DNA of 64,000 nt, taken from Neobacillus mesonae. GTDB lineage: Bacteria; Bacillota; Bacilli; Bacillales; Cytobacillaceae. Positions 24,230 through 33,952 of this stretch are shown in pieces (position 1 is the stretch's first letter; every line of letters starts with the position of its first letter). Position numbers and translations under genes: made by a program. Location of the stretch: the NCBI RefSeq assembly GCF_023715155.1, contig NZ_JAMBNQ010000010.1, positions 1 to 64,000 on the forward strand, given 5' to 3'. The notes under the pieces are model-generated. The model was not told where the DNA came from. It searched no databases and saw only the letters and a list, made by a program, of their open reading frames with translations.

Positions 24230-25066
24230 TTGGAGAGAACGATTAAAGATCAAATGACCTTACATAATGGTGTCACAATGCCGGAGCATGGCTTTGGCGT
24301 GTATAAAATGACCGACAAATCCGAATTGGAAACCGCCGTTCATAAAGCACTGGAATTTGGATACCGTTCGTTTGATACAGCACAAATGTACCAAAATGAA
24401 ACTATTCTCGGTGAAATCCTGCATAATGGTCCTGTCACAAGAAAGGAACTGTTTATTACAACCAAAATAAATAATAGCAGCCAAGGGTATGACCAATCAT
24501 TGTTTACCTTTGAAGAATCATTAAATGACCTGCAGCTTAGCCAGCTGGATCTTCTGCTTGTCCATTGGCCAAGCGAAAAACATTTTTTCGAAACATGGCG
24601 TGCCTTTGAGAGATTATATGAGGAAAAAATGGTGCGGGCGATTGGTGTCTGTAATTTTCAAATTCATCATCTTGAAAAATTAAAAACAAAGGCGAATATC
24701 ATGCCGATGGTGAATCAAATCGAAATCCACCCTTATATGACTCAAAAAGAATTAAGAGGATATCTGCAAGAGGAAAACATTGCTGCTGAGGCATGGGGGC
24801 CGCTGGCAAGAGGAATGGTGTTAACCGATGAGACGATAGTAGAAATCGCAAAACGCCTCCAGAAAACGCCAGCACAGATAGTACTGCGCTGGCATTTGCA
24901 AAATAGATCTATTTTTATTCCTAAATCAAGCACCCCCATTAGGATTGAAGAAAACACTAATATCTATGACTTTGAACTTTCTGCTGAAGATATGGCCCGA
25001 ATTGACAGTTTAAATAAAAACCACCGAACTGGGCCCAATCCCGATGAGATCTACCCAACCATTTAA
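24230..25066 (+). CDS. Aldo/keto reductase
   Basis: A 278-residue aldo/keto reductase, a TIM-barrel NADPH-dependent carbonyl reductase. The catalytic tetrad is visible: Asp and Tyr in SFDTAQMYQNE, Lys in LFITTKINN, and His in LLLVHWPSEKH. The C-terminal NADPH motif FIPKSSTPIRIEENTNIYDFEL is intact. The start is TTG 24230, 8 nt after AGGAGG. Monocistronic with its own terminator. Closest in style to the YvgN/YtbE group of Bacillus reductases; the physiological substrate cannot be told from sequence. Confidence 0.9.
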   Translation: MERTIKDQMTLHNGVTMPEHGFGVYKMTDKSELETAVHKALEFGYRSFDTAQMYQNETILGEILHNGPVTRKELFITTKINNSSQGYDQSLFTFEESLNDLQLSQLDLLLVHWPSEKHFFETWRAFERLYEEKMVRAIGVCNFQIHHLEKLKTKANIMPMVNQIEIHPYMTQKELRGYLQEENIAAEAWGPLARGMVLTDETIVEIAKRLQKTPAQIVLRWHLQNRSIFIPKSSTPIRIEENTNIYDFELSAEDMARIDSLNKNHRTGPNPDEIYPTI

Positions 25067-25082
25067 GGTTTTTAGATGGACA

Positions 25083-25117
25083 AAAAGGCACCGTTCTTTT
25101 GATAAACGGTGCCTTTT
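25083..25117 (+). terminator. Intrinsic terminator after the aldo/keto reductase gene
   Basis: Stem GGCACCGTT / AACGGTGCC with A-rich left and T-rich right flank. Confidence 0.88.
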
Positions 25118-25159
25118 CCCTTCATGGCGGACAAATGTCCCCGTGCGGTGCCTGACGCA

Positions 25160-25627
25160 TTAGTATTGTTGATGTGGTTTATTCATCCATGCTTGAAAGG
25201 GAAGATAAGTGTTTTCTGGAAGGACCCGGTACATGGGGATACTGCGTTTATCCGGCGGAAGAGCTATTTGTTCATATATAAACTTATCTTCGAAGCCAAT
25301 TTTAGATGCATCTTCACCTGTACAGGCGTAAAACACGTTTTTTAATCTGGCCCAATAAATCGCTCCTAAGCACATAGGGCACGGCTCACAACTTGTATAG
25401 AGCTCACATCCGGTCAGCTGGAAACTATTTAAATAATGGCATGCCGCCCGTATTGCCTGCATTTCCGCATGTGCAGTCGGGTCTTTTAGCGCTGTTACTT
25501 GATTGCGGCCCACACTGATGATTTGACCATTCCGAACCACAATTGCCCCAAACGGTCCGCCTCCGTAAGTAAGCACATTTTCAAGTGCAGCATCAACAGC
25601 CATCTTCATGTACATTAATTCGTTCAT
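25160..25627 (-). CDS. guaD: GuaD, guanine deaminase
   Basis: A 155-residue zinc deaminase of the cytidine-deaminase fold, converting guanine to xanthine and ammonia in purine salvage. The zinc site is complete: His and catalytic Glu in TAHAEMQAIR (~residues 52-58) and two cysteines in SCEPCPMCLGAIYWA (~81-95). Length and C-terminal swap region (PLPENTYLPFQAWMNKP-like end) match B. subtilis GuaD (156 residues). The ribosome binding site GGGGGGAG is good. A dispersed GTGCCTGAC repeat lies just past its stop. Confidence 0.88.
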   Translation of the reverse strand: MNELMYMKMAVDAALENVLTYGGGPFGAIVVRNGQIISVGRNQVTALKDPTAHAEMQAIRAACHYLNSFQLTGCELYTSCEPCPMCLGAIYWARLKNVFYACTGEDASKIGFEDKFIYEQIALPPDKRSIPMYRVLPENTYLPFQAWMNKPHQQY

Positions 25628-25814
25628 AGCTCCCCCCTAGTATCGTCATCTGATCCATTTACTACCAATGTATTATCTGCCCTAAGAAAAAAGAATGAAA
25701 AAAATGCAGAAAAATGGTGCCAAGCACCACAAAAGGACAACTGCCCTCTTGTAGTGGACAAATCTTTCAATTCGTCCACAAAACGATGCCTGACACCATA
25801 AATGACTGTAAAGA

Positions 25815-27224
25815 TTATCTTTCCTGTACAGGAGCTTCTTCCCATGACTCTACATTTTTAAGTCCTTTAATAGTAGATTTGTGGAAGACAGGATTTTTAC
25901 CATTTGCTTTTTGTTTTGTATAGTCACCAAGTGCTTTGAAAGCAATTTTTCCAAGCAGCAAAATTGCGATTAAGTTAATAATCGCCATTAAAGCCATGAA
26001 CAAGTCTGCGAGATTCCAGACAAGGCTTAATTCTGCAACTGAACCGAAAGCGACCATGGCAACTACAGCAAGACGGTAAATAGTAAGCACAACCTTGCTA
26101 TTTTTAATAAATTCAATATTTGATTGGCCGTAGTAATAATTACCGACAACAGAGCTGAAGGCAAACAAGAAGACAATTACCGTAAGGAAGATTCCAGCCC
26201 ATGTTCCAAGTGAACCCTCAAGAGCATTTTGTGTTAACACAATTCCATTTGCTTCAGATGATTTATACATCCCTGATAATAAAATAATAAAAGCAGTGGC
26301 ACTACAAATGACAAGTGTATCGACAAAAACACCAAGAGCTTGAATCAATCCCTGCTTTGCCGGGTGACTGACGGTTGCAGTTGCGGCAGCATTTGGCGCA
26401 CTTCCCATACCTGCTTCATTGGAGAACAGCCCGCGCTTAATTCCGTTCATCATTGCCGCTGCAAATGCACCGCCGGCAGCTTCTTTTAAACCAAAGGCAC
26501 TTTCAAAAATCAATTTAAATACATTCGGAATTTCCGTAATGTTAGTTAACATAATAAACAGAGCAAGTAAGATATATGCCCCAGCCATTACTGGCACCAT
26601 CCACTCAGCCACTTTTGCAATCCGTTTTAGTCCGCCGAAAATGATGATGGCTGTAATGACCGCTAAAATAACAGCAATAACACCAGTACTAATTCCGAAT
26701 GAACTGTGCAGCGAACTAGCAATTGTATTGGCTTGAACAGAATTAAAGGCTAGTCCGAATGTTAAGGAAATCAAAACGGCAAACGTGACTCCCATCCAGC
26801 GGGCATTCAATGCCTTTTCCATATAATAAGCAGGACCGCCGCGGAATGTATCCCCGTCTTTTACCTTGTAGATTTGTGCAAGAGTCGCTTCAACGAAGGC
26901 TGATGCGGAGCCAATTAAGGCAATCAGCCACATCCAGAAAACAGCACCTGGACCACCGGTTGTGATAGCAATTGCAACACCTGCAAGATTACCTGTACCT
27001 ACACGAGAAGCCGTACTGATACAAAAGGCCTGAAAGGATGAAATCCCCTTCTTTTCTCCTGTTGCCCCCTCACCAAGCAATCGGAACATTTCTTTGAACA
27101 TCCGAAATTGAACAAATTTTGTATTGATAGTAAAATATAAGCCCGATCCAATTAATAAAATTATTAACACATAAGACCAAAGCAGATTATTGGTCCCATT
27201 TACGAAATCTTCAATAATTTTCAT
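25815..27224 (-). CDS. AGCS-family sodium:alanine/glutamine symporter
   Basis: A 469-residue membrane transporter of the alanine-or-glycine:cation symporter family (AlsT/GlnT/YrbD type) with about eleven helices. Signature segments include GPGAVFWMWLIALIGSASAFVEATLAQIYK, FRGGPAYYMEKAL and GLFSNEAGMGSAPNAAA. It imports an amino acid with Na+. It stands alone on the minus strand; the next 340 bp upstream contain no gene. B. subtilis members differ in preference (AlsT takes glutamine), so the substrate is not assigned. Confidence 0.9.
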   Translation of the reverse strand: MKIIEDFVNGTNNLLWSYVLIILLIGSGLYFTINTKFVQFRMFKEMFRLLGEGATGEKKGISSFQAFCISTASRVGTGNLAGVAIAITTGGPGAVFWMWLIALIGSASAFVEATLAQIYKVKDGDTFRGGPAYYMEKALNARWMGVTFAVLISLTFGLAFNSVQANTIASSLHSSFGISTGVIAVILAVITAIIIFGGLKRIAKVAEWMVPVMAGAYILLALFIMLTNITEIPNVFKLIFESAFGLKEAAGGAFAAAMMNGIKRGLFSNEAGMGSAPNAAATATVSHPAKQGLIQALGVFVDTLVICSATAFIILLSGMYKSSEANGIVLTQNALEGSLGTWAGIFLTVIVFLFAFSSVVGNYYYGQSNIEFIKNSKVVLTIYRLAVVAMVAFGSVAELSLVWNLADLFMALMAIINLIAILLLGKIAFKALGDYTKQKANGKNPVFHKSTIKGLKNVESWEEAPVQER

Positions 27225-27500
27225 AGTTTCACTCCCTTACCCAAAGAAAAATTCACTATTCTAATATAACAAATGTTCAGAAATACAACAATGTTTTAAA
27301 TTCCCATCTACCCTATGAAATACTCCTGCCATAAAACAATTTCGTTCAAGCCATTTGCTCGTTCAGAGAGCCTTCCTAAGCCTTACATCTTAACGCTGTT
27401 TTTGAATTATTTTTTATGTATTAATAGTGTTTACGATTCAACCGTTTTTAATATAAATAGTTGTGTTATTGTTTAGAAACAGAAACTTATAAACCTTATC
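27225..27500. other. Intergenic stretch, no gene seen
   Basis: Together with the following terminator this makes 339 bp between the symporter and bioY. AT-rich, no supported ORF. It must contain the symporter promoter, but I could not pick a convincing -35/-10 pair. Confidence 0.5.
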
Positions 27501-27550
27501 AAAAAAAAGAAGCGGTAAAACCGAAAAAACGGCTGTACCACTTCTTTTTA
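27501..27550 (-). terminator. Intrinsic terminator for bioY
   Basis: Stem AGAAGCGGT / ACCACTTCT (one G-T pair) with an A-run on its left and T-run on its right, inside a longer imperfect hairpin. It sits just beyond the bioY stop and can act in both directions. Confidence 0.75.
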
Positions 27551-27563
27551 CTGAAATTAGATA

Positions 27564-28154
27564 CTAAGATGCTCTTTTTAAATGTTTAAATTGCCCTTTA
27601 GATAAAACTGTTTTTTCAAGGCGATATGCCATGATTCCTGCAAATACTGCGAGAACGATGTCCTTTGGCAGAGGGGGAATCATCCACAGCCAAGCCATTT
27701 CGTACGTAAAGCCTTCCGGAGCTGTGAACCACAATTTATATGCATAGTACATCCAATTTGTCCCGAATAGGTAATTGATCGTCATCCCAATCAGGGCCGC
27801 TGTAATAAAAGCTGGCATTGACTTTTTCTTTTCAACCATTTTCCCGCTGACAAAAGCAAGAAATATAAACGAGACAATAAAGCCAAATGTCGGACTGAGT
27901 ATAGTTGACGGGCCGGCACCAAACTTTGAAAAAACCGGCACTCCTATTAAACCAACCAACATGTAGCTAATCATGGCAATCGAGCCTAATCGGCTTCCTA
28001 AAATTAATCCTGCTAGAATAGCAAAAAAAGTCTGCAGTGTAATAGGAACCCCGCCTACCGTTAGAAAAGGAGCAATGGTAGTAATATTTGCTCCAATACC
28101 CATTAAGGCAACAAACATTCCAATAAGAGTTATATCTAATGCTTTAAATTTCAT
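27564..28154 (-). CDS. bioY: BioY, biotin transporter S-component
   Basis: A 196-residue six-helix membrane protein, the substrate-binding subunit of an ECF-type biotin importer. Family motifs are present: the TVGGVPITLQTFFAILAGLILGSRLG block (~residues 32-58), LVGLIGVPVF, and the C-terminal WMIPPLPKDIVLAVFAGIMAYRL. It probably shares the general EcfAA'T energising module encoded elsewhere. The BirA-type operator on its promoter confirms biotin control. Confidence 0.92.
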   Translation of the reverse strand: MKFKALDITLIGMFVALMGIGANITTIAPFLTVGGVPITLQTFFAILAGLILGSRLGSIAMISYMLVGLIGVPVFSKFGAGPSTILSPTFGFIVSFIFLAFVSGKMVEKKKSMPAFITAALIGMTINYLFGTNWMYYAYKLWFTAPEGFTYEMAWLWMIPPLPKDIVLAVFAGIMAYRLEKTVLSKGQFKHLKRAS

Positions 28155-28190
28155 CTACTCTCCCACCTTGTCGATATATTCCTTATTTTT

Positions 28191-28246
28191 AAGATAAATC
28201 GAACGAGGCAGTATTGTCAACCTATTTTTAATATAGGTTGACAATA
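28191..28246 (-). promoter_or_regulatory. BirA operator and promoter of bioY
   Basis: A perfect 14-bp inverted repeat, TATTGTCAACCTAT / ATAGGTTGACAATA (28212-28225 and 28233-28246, 7-bp spacer), matches the Bacillus BirA operator core TTGTnAACC...GGTTnACAA. Its right arm contains TTGACA (minus strand, 28220-28215), followed after 18 bp by TATCTT (28196-28191). Biotinyl-AMP-bound BirA would block this promoter. Confidence 0.9.
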
Positions 28247-28263
28247 GTTTTTTCCATGAGAGA

Positions 28264-29577
28264 TTAGAAGACAGAGTTTTCAGCATTAATATAACCTGCT
28301 CCATAAACATTCGGGTCTTTATTCTTCCACATATCTGTCCCTTTTTTAAGCCTCTCTTTAATTTCGTCTGGTGTTGCACCAGGCTTGCTTTGCTTCATTA
28401 AAGCCACTACACCGGCACAAAATGGTGTTGCCATCGAAGTTCCAGAAAGAACGAAATAGTTCGTATCGACACGATTGGCTTTTTGCAATTTGTCTAAATA
28501 AGAATTAGGTGACCGTAGTGATATGATATTTACCCCCGGTGCCAGAATATCCGGTTTAATTTCTTTGTATAGTGTCGGCCCCCTGCTTGAAAAACTTGCC
28601 ACCACATCATCTGATCTAGTCTCAAGTGTATTCTTATCATCAAGTGCTCCTACTGTAATCACTTTATCGCTAATTCCCGGGCTGGCAATGGTATTCGGAT
28701 CGGGGCCTTCGTTCCCGGCAGCTACGCAGACAACAATCCCTGCTGCCCAGGCTTCTTCAACCATCTTCACCATTGGGTCTTCATTTTCACTGCCAAAATT
28801 TTGTGCTGAACTGCCCAATGACATACTAATGATGTCAATTTTATCTTTATTCTCGATGCACCAATCAACGCCCTGCATCACAGTTTCCAGTGACCCTGAA
28901 CCGATTTTATCTAACACTTTTACTCCTATAAGGTTTGCTTCCGGAGCTGGACCTGCATATTTAAAGGAGGAGGCAGCACCGTCACCCGCAGCATCCCCGG
29001 CACAATGTGTTCCATGTCCATTATCATCATATGGATCTGTTCTTCCATTAACAAAATCTACGAAACCAGTAATTCTCCCGGCAAGGTCTTGATGGGGATA
29101 AATTCCTGTATCAATGACGGCGATGGTTACCCCCTTTCCCGTTAATTCTGTCCCATTTCTGCTGACAACTTTTTTCGCATGCGCGGACGGGACAGCGACA
29201 TCTAGCAATGCTTTCACTTCACGGTTTAAATATACCTTTCTAATATGGTTACAGCTGGTTAAAATCCCTTCTAATCCATTCGGCGTCAAATCAGCACTGC
29301 AGCAGGAAATCCTTGAAAAGTCTCGTTTCAGGCCATTACGGGCATGATTTTTCAACACCTCTTTTACCTCTTGGCAGCCAGCCTGATAGCAGCCTTTTTC
29401 AAACTCAATAATAACGGATAGTTTCCTGCTTCGTTTAATGAAGCCTTCGAACATATTATGCAAAAAACAAGGGGTCCATTTAAATGGTTTATATAAATTC
29501 AGGATATTTTCCCGCAACGGTTTTTCAAGCTTGTGAGCATGGGCTCGTACCATTTGAATCATCGAATAACCAAACAA
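28264..29577 (-). CDS. aprX: AprX, cytoplasmic subtilisin-like serine protease
   Basis: A 437-residue S8 protease. The triad is complete: Asp in VIDTGIYPH, His in NGHGTHCAG, Ser in SGTSMATPFCAG, with the oxyanion Asn in AAGNEGP. The N-terminal ~110 residues (MFGYSMIQMVRAHAHKLEKPLRE, WTPCFLHNMFE) match B. subtilis AprX (442 residues), an intracellular protease expressed in stationary phase. There is no signal peptide. It starts ATG after GAAAGGAGAG. It lies upstream of bioY in the same orientation but has a separate promoter between them. Confidence 0.93.
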   Translation of the reverse strand: MFGYSMIQMVRAHAHKLEKPLRENILNLYKPFKWTPCFLHNMFEGFIKRSRKLSVIIEFEKGCYQAGCQEVKEVLKNHARNGLKRDFSRISCCSADLTPNGLEGILTSCNHIRKVYLNREVKALLDVAVPSAHAKKVVSRNGTELTGKGVTIAVIDTGIYPHQDLAGRITGFVDFVNGRTDPYDDNGHGTHCAGDAAGDGAASSFKYAGPAPEANLIGVKVLDKIGSGSLETVMQGVDWCIENKDKIDIISMSLGSSAQNFGSENEDPMVKMVEEAWAAGIVVCVAAGNEGPDPNTIASPGISDKVITVGALDDKNTLETRSDDVVASFSSRGPTLYKEIKPDILAPGVNIISLRSPNSYLDKLQKANRVDTNYFVLSGTSMATPFCAGVVALMKQSKPGATPDEIKERLKKGTDMWKNKDPNVYGAGYINAENSVF

Positions 29578-29851
29578 TCTATCTCTCTCCTTTCATAACT
29601 TTTCTACCATGCTATGAAAATCGAAAAATATGGTAACGGTGTTTGTCCCACTCAACCAGGCTGAAGCTGCCCTAGTTTCGCAAATATTTCCGGTGTATTC
29701 TGAATGTTTACAGAAAATTTATAAAGCGGATTTATCTTCTTATATAAGAAGAAAATTGTTCAAAAAGCTTCAAGCTCTAAGATGCTAAGAAGAATATTTC
29801 TCCAGCTGTCGAATATAAAAAATAAAAGAGGATAGTCCAACGGAAAGGGGA

Positions 29852-30376
29852 ATGGATTTGGAATCGATAAAGGTAATGATTAAGAAATTGATGGAGACAA
29901 GGTCAAGGCTATTAAGGGAAGTTACTGCACTGAGTTATGGAGAGCTCAATAGAAAGCCAAAGAAGAATGCATGGAGCATTGGGCAGGTATGCCACCATCT
30001 ATATTTGACAGAAAGAGCTTTTACAGAGGCCATTATCTACGGTCTTAAAAAGAATACGATTCATAGCAATGAAGTAGAACCAAAACCAATCCACCTATTA
30101 AACGACCGTTCAAAAAAAGCAGATGCTCCCGAAATGGTCATTCCAAGTGAAACTGCTTTTGTCATCCAACAGGTAATCTTTATGTTAGAAGAATCGAGGG
30201 GAAAACTACTTGATGTCTTAAATAGAATTGAAGATGAATCCTCATTAAAAGAAAAAGCAGTCAAACACCCCGTATTCGGCTATCTCCCCCTCTATCAATG
30301 GATAGAAACTGAATACCTGCACGAGCAAAGACACATTGAACAAATTAAAGAAATTAAATCATTCATTCTGCAATAA
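29852..30376 (+). CDS. DinB/YfiT-family metal-binding protein
   Basis: A 174-residue four-helix DinB-superfamily protein. The three histidines expected for the metal site are seen: one in GQVCHHLYLTERAF (~residue 50) and two in EYLHEQRHIEQIKEI (~residues 157-161). Members act as metal-dependent thiol S-transferases (bacillithiol or mycothiol) or hydrolases. There is a good GAAAGGGG ribosome binding site. It stands alone between aprX and ykuK. Confidence 0.82.
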   Translation: MDLESIKVMIKKLMETRSRLLREVTALSYGELNRKPKKNAWSIGQVCHHLYLTERAFTEAIIYGLKKNTIHSNEVEPKPIHLLNDRSKKADAPEMVIPSETAFVIQQVIFMLEESRGKLLDVLNRIEDESSLKEKAVKHPVFGYLPLYQWIETEYLHEQRHIEQIKEIKSFILQ

Positions 30377-30564
30377 GAAATAGTCAGGCACCTATATAAG
30401 GAGCCCAGTTACAGCATAGAGCGATCGCAGGTGCCTGACACAAAAAGCAAAAAAGAAAAGACAAGGGGCTGCACCGGAAGGAACACTGATCCACTCACCC
30501 CCATAAAATAGGAGTAAGAATCCATATTACTTCAACAAGAAGGGAAAGATGTGGTGGTTTTACT

Positions 30565-31101
30565 ATGAAGACTCCCAGGCCGGACGGCCATTTATTTAAA
30601 AATCTTCAAGAAAGAAGGATGTCATTTGAACATGTATTTATGAGGATTAAAGAGTTTATGAATGCAGACCCAGGAGGAAACTTCCGTTTAATGGTGGGAA
30701 CGGACTCCCAGGTTCATAAACGTCATACGGTCTTCATAACAGGAATTGTCATCCAAAACAAAGGAAAAGGTGTTTGGGCATGCATTAAAAAGGTCATTAT
30801 CCCCCGTAAAATGACGCAGCTGCATGAGCGAATATCACTTGAATTATCATTGACTGAAGAAATTGTGGCATTATTCACTGAAGAGAAAAAAAACGAACTG
30901 ATTGAAATTGTGCTTCCTTACGTTTATAAAGGAGCAACCTTTTCCATGGAGGGACATATCGACATTGGGGCTGAAAAAAGAAATAAAACAAGCGAATTCG
31001 TCAAAGAAATGGTTACCAGAATGGAATCCATGGGTGTCGAACCGAAAATCAAACCCAATGCCTTTGTTGCTTCAAGCTATGCCAACCGATATACCAAATA
31101 A
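30565..31101 (+). CDS. ykuK: YkuK-type DUF458 RNase H-like protein
   Basis: A 178-residue protein of the DUF458/YkuK family, an RNase H-like fold of unknown biochemical role. The family block RLMVGTDSQVHKRHTVFITGIVIQNKGKGVWACI (~residues 42-75) contains the first acidic catalytic-type Asp. HIDIGAEKRNKTSEFVKEM supplies further conserved acids, and the C-terminus KPNAFVASSYANRYTK is typical. B. subtilis ykuK is linked to stress and sporulation expression. A GATGTGGTGG site precedes the ATG. Confidence 0.82.
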   Translation: MKTPRPDGHLFKNLQERRMSFEHVFMRIKEFMNADPGGNFRLMVGTDSQVHKRHTVFITGIVIQNKGKGVWACIKKVIIPRKMTQLHERISLELSLTEEIVALFTEEKKNELIEIVLPYVYKGATFSMEGHIDIGAEKRNKTSEFVKEMVTRMESMGVEPKIKPNAFVASSYANRYTK

Positions 31102-31224
31102 ATACCACTCCCCCACTACCTTTTTCACCCATTTTGTCTGCTCCAGATGGACAAATTATACCATTGTCTACGAAGGCTTCAGTCACTATAAAAGTTCCCC
31201 ATAAAATTTTCTATAAAGGACTGA

Positions 31225-31262
31225 CAGCACAAAGGCACCACATCTGCGGTGCCTTTGTGCTG
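31225..31262. terminator. Hairpin between ykuK and yclQ
   Basis: A perfect 15-bp stem CAGCACAAAGGCACC / GGTGCCTTTGTGCTG with an 8-nt loop. It lies between convergent genes and probably ends both, although the T tracts are short. It contains the GGTGCC element that recurs around 25.1-31.3 kb. Confidence 0.75.
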
Positions 31263-31278
31263 TATTGAACAGATACTT

Positions 31279-32226
31279 CTATAGAGCTGATTCAACTTCG
31301 TCTGCCATGATTTTGACTGATTTTAGACCGCCGCCGCTTAGGTACCAGGTGTCAGCGTTTAAGTAGATAATTTTTCCGTTTTTATAGGCATTTGTTTTCT
31401 TTACAAGGTCATTTTCAATCGTTTGTTTGGCGTTAGATTCGCCGCCAATAGCAACATTACGGTCAATGACAAACAAATAATCTGGGTTTTTTTCCATAAT
31501 GTATTCAAAGGTGATACTCTGTCCATGAGTAGAAACTTCAATATTCTTGTCAGCCGCCCCGAAGCCAAACACATCATGAATTAACCCAAAGCGGGAACTT
31601 GGTCCGTAAGCACTGACTTTTCCTTCGTTGGCCATGACAATCAGCGCTTTCTTATTTGCAGTTGAGATTTCCTTATGAACTGCCTCAATTATACCTTCAA
31701 TATCTTTCATTTTTGCTGCAACTTGATCTTCTTTTCCAAAAACCTTCCCTACAAGATTCATATTTTTCTCAAATGAATCCATGTAATGGGTGTAATCAAA
31801 GTCAATAAATACAGTTGGTGCAATCTCTGCAAATTGGTCATATAATTCCGCCTGCCGCGCTGAGATAAAGATTACATCCGGTTTCATTGAATGAATCGCT
31901 TCAAAATCAGGTTCTTTCAAACTGCCGACATTCGTATATTTTTTATCCTTATATTTTTCGAGATATTTAGGAACTGTTGTCTGCGGGACACCTGTTACTT
32001 CAACTCCCAGTTCATCTAATGTATCTAAAATACCAAAGTCAAAAACAACTACCTTTTGAGGATTCGTTTTTACAACTGCCTTGCCATACTTATGTTCCAC
32101 TGTTATTTTATCAGCCGATTCCGAACTTCCCGATGACTGATCAGCCGTGCTCTCATTTTTACCGCCGCAAGCAGCCAGCACAAGAATAATCGAAAAGACA
32201 ACACTAAGCAGACTCCACTTTTTCAT
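31279..32226 (-). CDS. yclQ: YclQ, siderophore (petrobactin)-binding lipoprotein
   Basis: A 315-residue substrate-binding lipoprotein of an iron-siderophore ABC importer. The signal peptide and lipobox LVLAACGG (Cys20) are clear, followed by the two-lobed type III binding fold with a long helix. Family blocks are VVVFDFGILDTLDELG, KPDVIFISARQAELYDQ and YLFVIDRNVAIGGE. It is the last gene of a four-gene operon in the order permease-permease-ATPase-lipoprotein, as in B. subtilis yclNOPQ, which takes up petrobactin and its precursors. The operon is Fur-controlled (see 34930). Confidence 0.88.
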   Translation of the reverse strand: MKKWSLLSVVFSIILVLAACGGKNESTADQSSGSSESADKITVEHKYGKAVVKTNPQKVVVFDFGILDTLDELGVEVTGVPQTTVPKYLEKYKDKKYTNVGSLKEPDFEAIHSMKPDVIFISARQAELYDQFAEIAPTVFIDFDYTHYMDSFEKNMNLVGKVFGKEDQVAAKMKDIEGIIEAVHKEISTANKKALIVMANEGKVSAYGPSSRFGLIHDVFGFGAADKNIEVSTHGQSITFEYIMEKNPDYLFVIDRNVAIGGESNAKQTIENDLVKKTNAYKNGKIIYLNADTWYLSGGGLKSVKIMADEVESAL

Positions 32227-32243
32227 CTAATCATCTCCCTTAA

Positions 32244-33005
32244 TTATGAATTAAAATATACACAGATACGGCATCCATCCATTTTTTGAATAGGAATATC
32301 CATATCATAAATTTCCTTTAAAGCATCAGACTGGATAATATCTTCAGTCGGGCCATTTTTCACGACTCTGCCATCCTTCATGGCGACAATCCAGTCTGAA
32401 TAAACGGAGGCAAAGTTAATATCGTGCAGGACAATGACAACCGTTTTTCCAAGATCATCAACAAGCCGGCGTAAAATCTTCATAATCTGGACGGAATGTT
32501 TCATGTCCAGGTTGTTAAGCGGTTCGTCCAGTAAAATATACTCCGTATCCTGTGCGATTACCATTGCGATAAATGCGCGCTGCCGCTGTCCTCCCGACAG
32601 TTCATCCAAGTATTGGTCCTGCATATCCGTTAAATGCATATATTCAAGTGATTGATCCACAATCCGTTCATCCTCGTCCGTCAGCCGCCCCTTTGAGTAA
32701 GGAAACCGGCCAAAAGAAACAAGCTCCCTAATCGTCAGCCGGACATTCATATAATTAGACTGTTTTAGAATTGACACCCGTTTGGCAAACTCATTGGATT
32801 TCATCTTCCGGGCATCCGCTTTGTCGATAAGTACTTCTCCTGTATCAGCATCAAGCAGCCGGCTTACCATTGAGAGCAAGGTCGACTTCCCTGCTCCGTT
32901 CGGTCCAATGAAAGAGGTTATTTTTCCAGGCTGAATCGTAACCGATACATCCTCCACAACCGCCTTTTTTCCGTAAAACTTGGACAGTGAAAGAACTTCA
33001 ATCAT
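32244..33005 (-). CDS. yclP: YclP, siderophore ABC transporter ATPase
   Basis: A 253-residue FepC-type ATPase. Walker A GPNGAGKSTLLS, signature LSGGQRQRAFIAMVIAQ, Walker B YILLDEPLNNLD and the switch His in VIVLHDINFAS are all intact. It overlaps the permease gene by 4 nt (ATGA) and is followed 17 bp later by the binding-protein gene. It energises import through the two preceding permeases. Confidence 0.92.
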   Translation of the reverse strand: MIEVLSLSKFYGKKAVVEDVSVTIQPGKITSFIGPNGAGKSTLLSMVSRLLDADTGEVLIDKADARKMKSNEFAKRVSILKQSNYMNVRLTIRELVSFGRFPYSKGRLTDEDERIVDQSLEYMHLTDMQDQYLDELSGGQRQRAFIAMVIAQDTEYILLDEPLNNLDMKHSVQIMKILRRLVDDLGKTVVIVLHDINFASVYSDWIVAMKDGRVVKNGPTEDIIQSDALKEIYDMDIPIQKMDGCRICVYFNS

Positions 33006-33952
33006 TGAGCATTCCTCGCTTTCAATAGTAAATAGATGAAATAGACTCCGCCGAAAAAGTTAATGATAACACTGAGTGTCGTGGAAAAAGTAAATACCCT
33101 TTCCACCACCCATTGACCGCCAACCAGGGCAATGATACTCATAATTATCGCCCCGGTGATTAATGTCCGGTGCCGATAGGTTTTGAAAAACTGGTAGGAC
33201 AGATTGGCAACAATCAAACCAAAGAAGGTAATCGGACCGACCAGAGCTGTTGAAATGGAAATAAAAATGGCAACGATTATCAGCATTTGCTTAACAATGG
33301 TATCATAGGGAACTCCCAGATTAATGGCCGTTTCTCTTCCCAGCGACAATACATCCAAATATTTAATAAACCGCCAGGCATAAATCAGGACGCCGCCCAC
33401 AATCACGACCGCCAGCCATACTAAATCTGAATTAATATTATTAAAACTTGCAAACATCCGGTCTTGCACAATCTGGAACTCATTCGGATCAATTAATACT
33501 TGAAAGAAAGTCGAAATGCTCGAAAAGAACGTTCCGACAATAATTCCGACGAGCAGTAAAAAATAAATCTGCTGTCCGCCTTTTTTGAATAAAAAGCGGT
33601 AGAGCAATAGTGCAAACATAATCATGACGGCAACAGATATCAAAAAGTTTACCTCTTTATTAACCGCAAGCATGTGTCCGGACCCAAGAAAGAATATAAT
33701 CAAGGTTTGTAATAACAAATAAAGTGAATCAAGTCCCATAATGCTTGGTGTTAAAATTCTGTTATGGGTAATAGTTTGAAACACAACTGTTGCATAAGCA
33801 ATGGTAAGACCAGTGATAACCATGGCAACGACTTTCACCACACGCCTTGGCAGGGCATAATCAAAGCTTCCGTTTAAATCATGGAATAGATAAATGGCAC
33901 AGCATCCTGCAGCGATCAATGCAAGAACAGCCATTTTCATCGAGTTACGCAT
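33002..33952 (-). CDS. yclO: YclO, siderophore ABC permease
   Basis: A 316-residue FecCD-type permease with about nine to ten helices. The family segments LTPSIMGLDSLYLLLQTLIIFF and VGPITFFGLIVANLSYQFFKTYRHR are present. Open frame extends further upstream, but the ATG at 33952 has a GGAGG site 8 nt before it and overlaps the end of the preceding permease by 8 nt. That is normal for this operon and matches the family length. Confidence 0.9.
   Translation of the reverse strand: MRNSMKMAVLALIAAGCCAIYLFHDLNGSFDYALPRRVVKVVAMVITGLTIAYATVVFQTITHNRILTPSIMGLDSLYLLLQTLIIFFLGSGHMLAVNKEVNFLISVAVMIMFALLLYRFLFKKGGQQIYFLLLVGIIVGTFFSSISTFFQVLIDPNEFQIVQDRMFASFNNINSDLVWLAVVIVGGVLIYAWRFIKYLDVLSLGRETAINLGVPYDTIVKQMLIIVAIFISISTALVGPITFFGLIVANLSYQFFKTYRHRTLITGAIIMSIIALVGGQWVVERVFTFSTTLSVIINFFGGVYFIYLLLKARNAQ

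Noticed and set aside
28523-29347. Long antisense ORFs within aprX
   Set aside because: aprX is full length and conserved; the antisense frames have no ribosome binding site.
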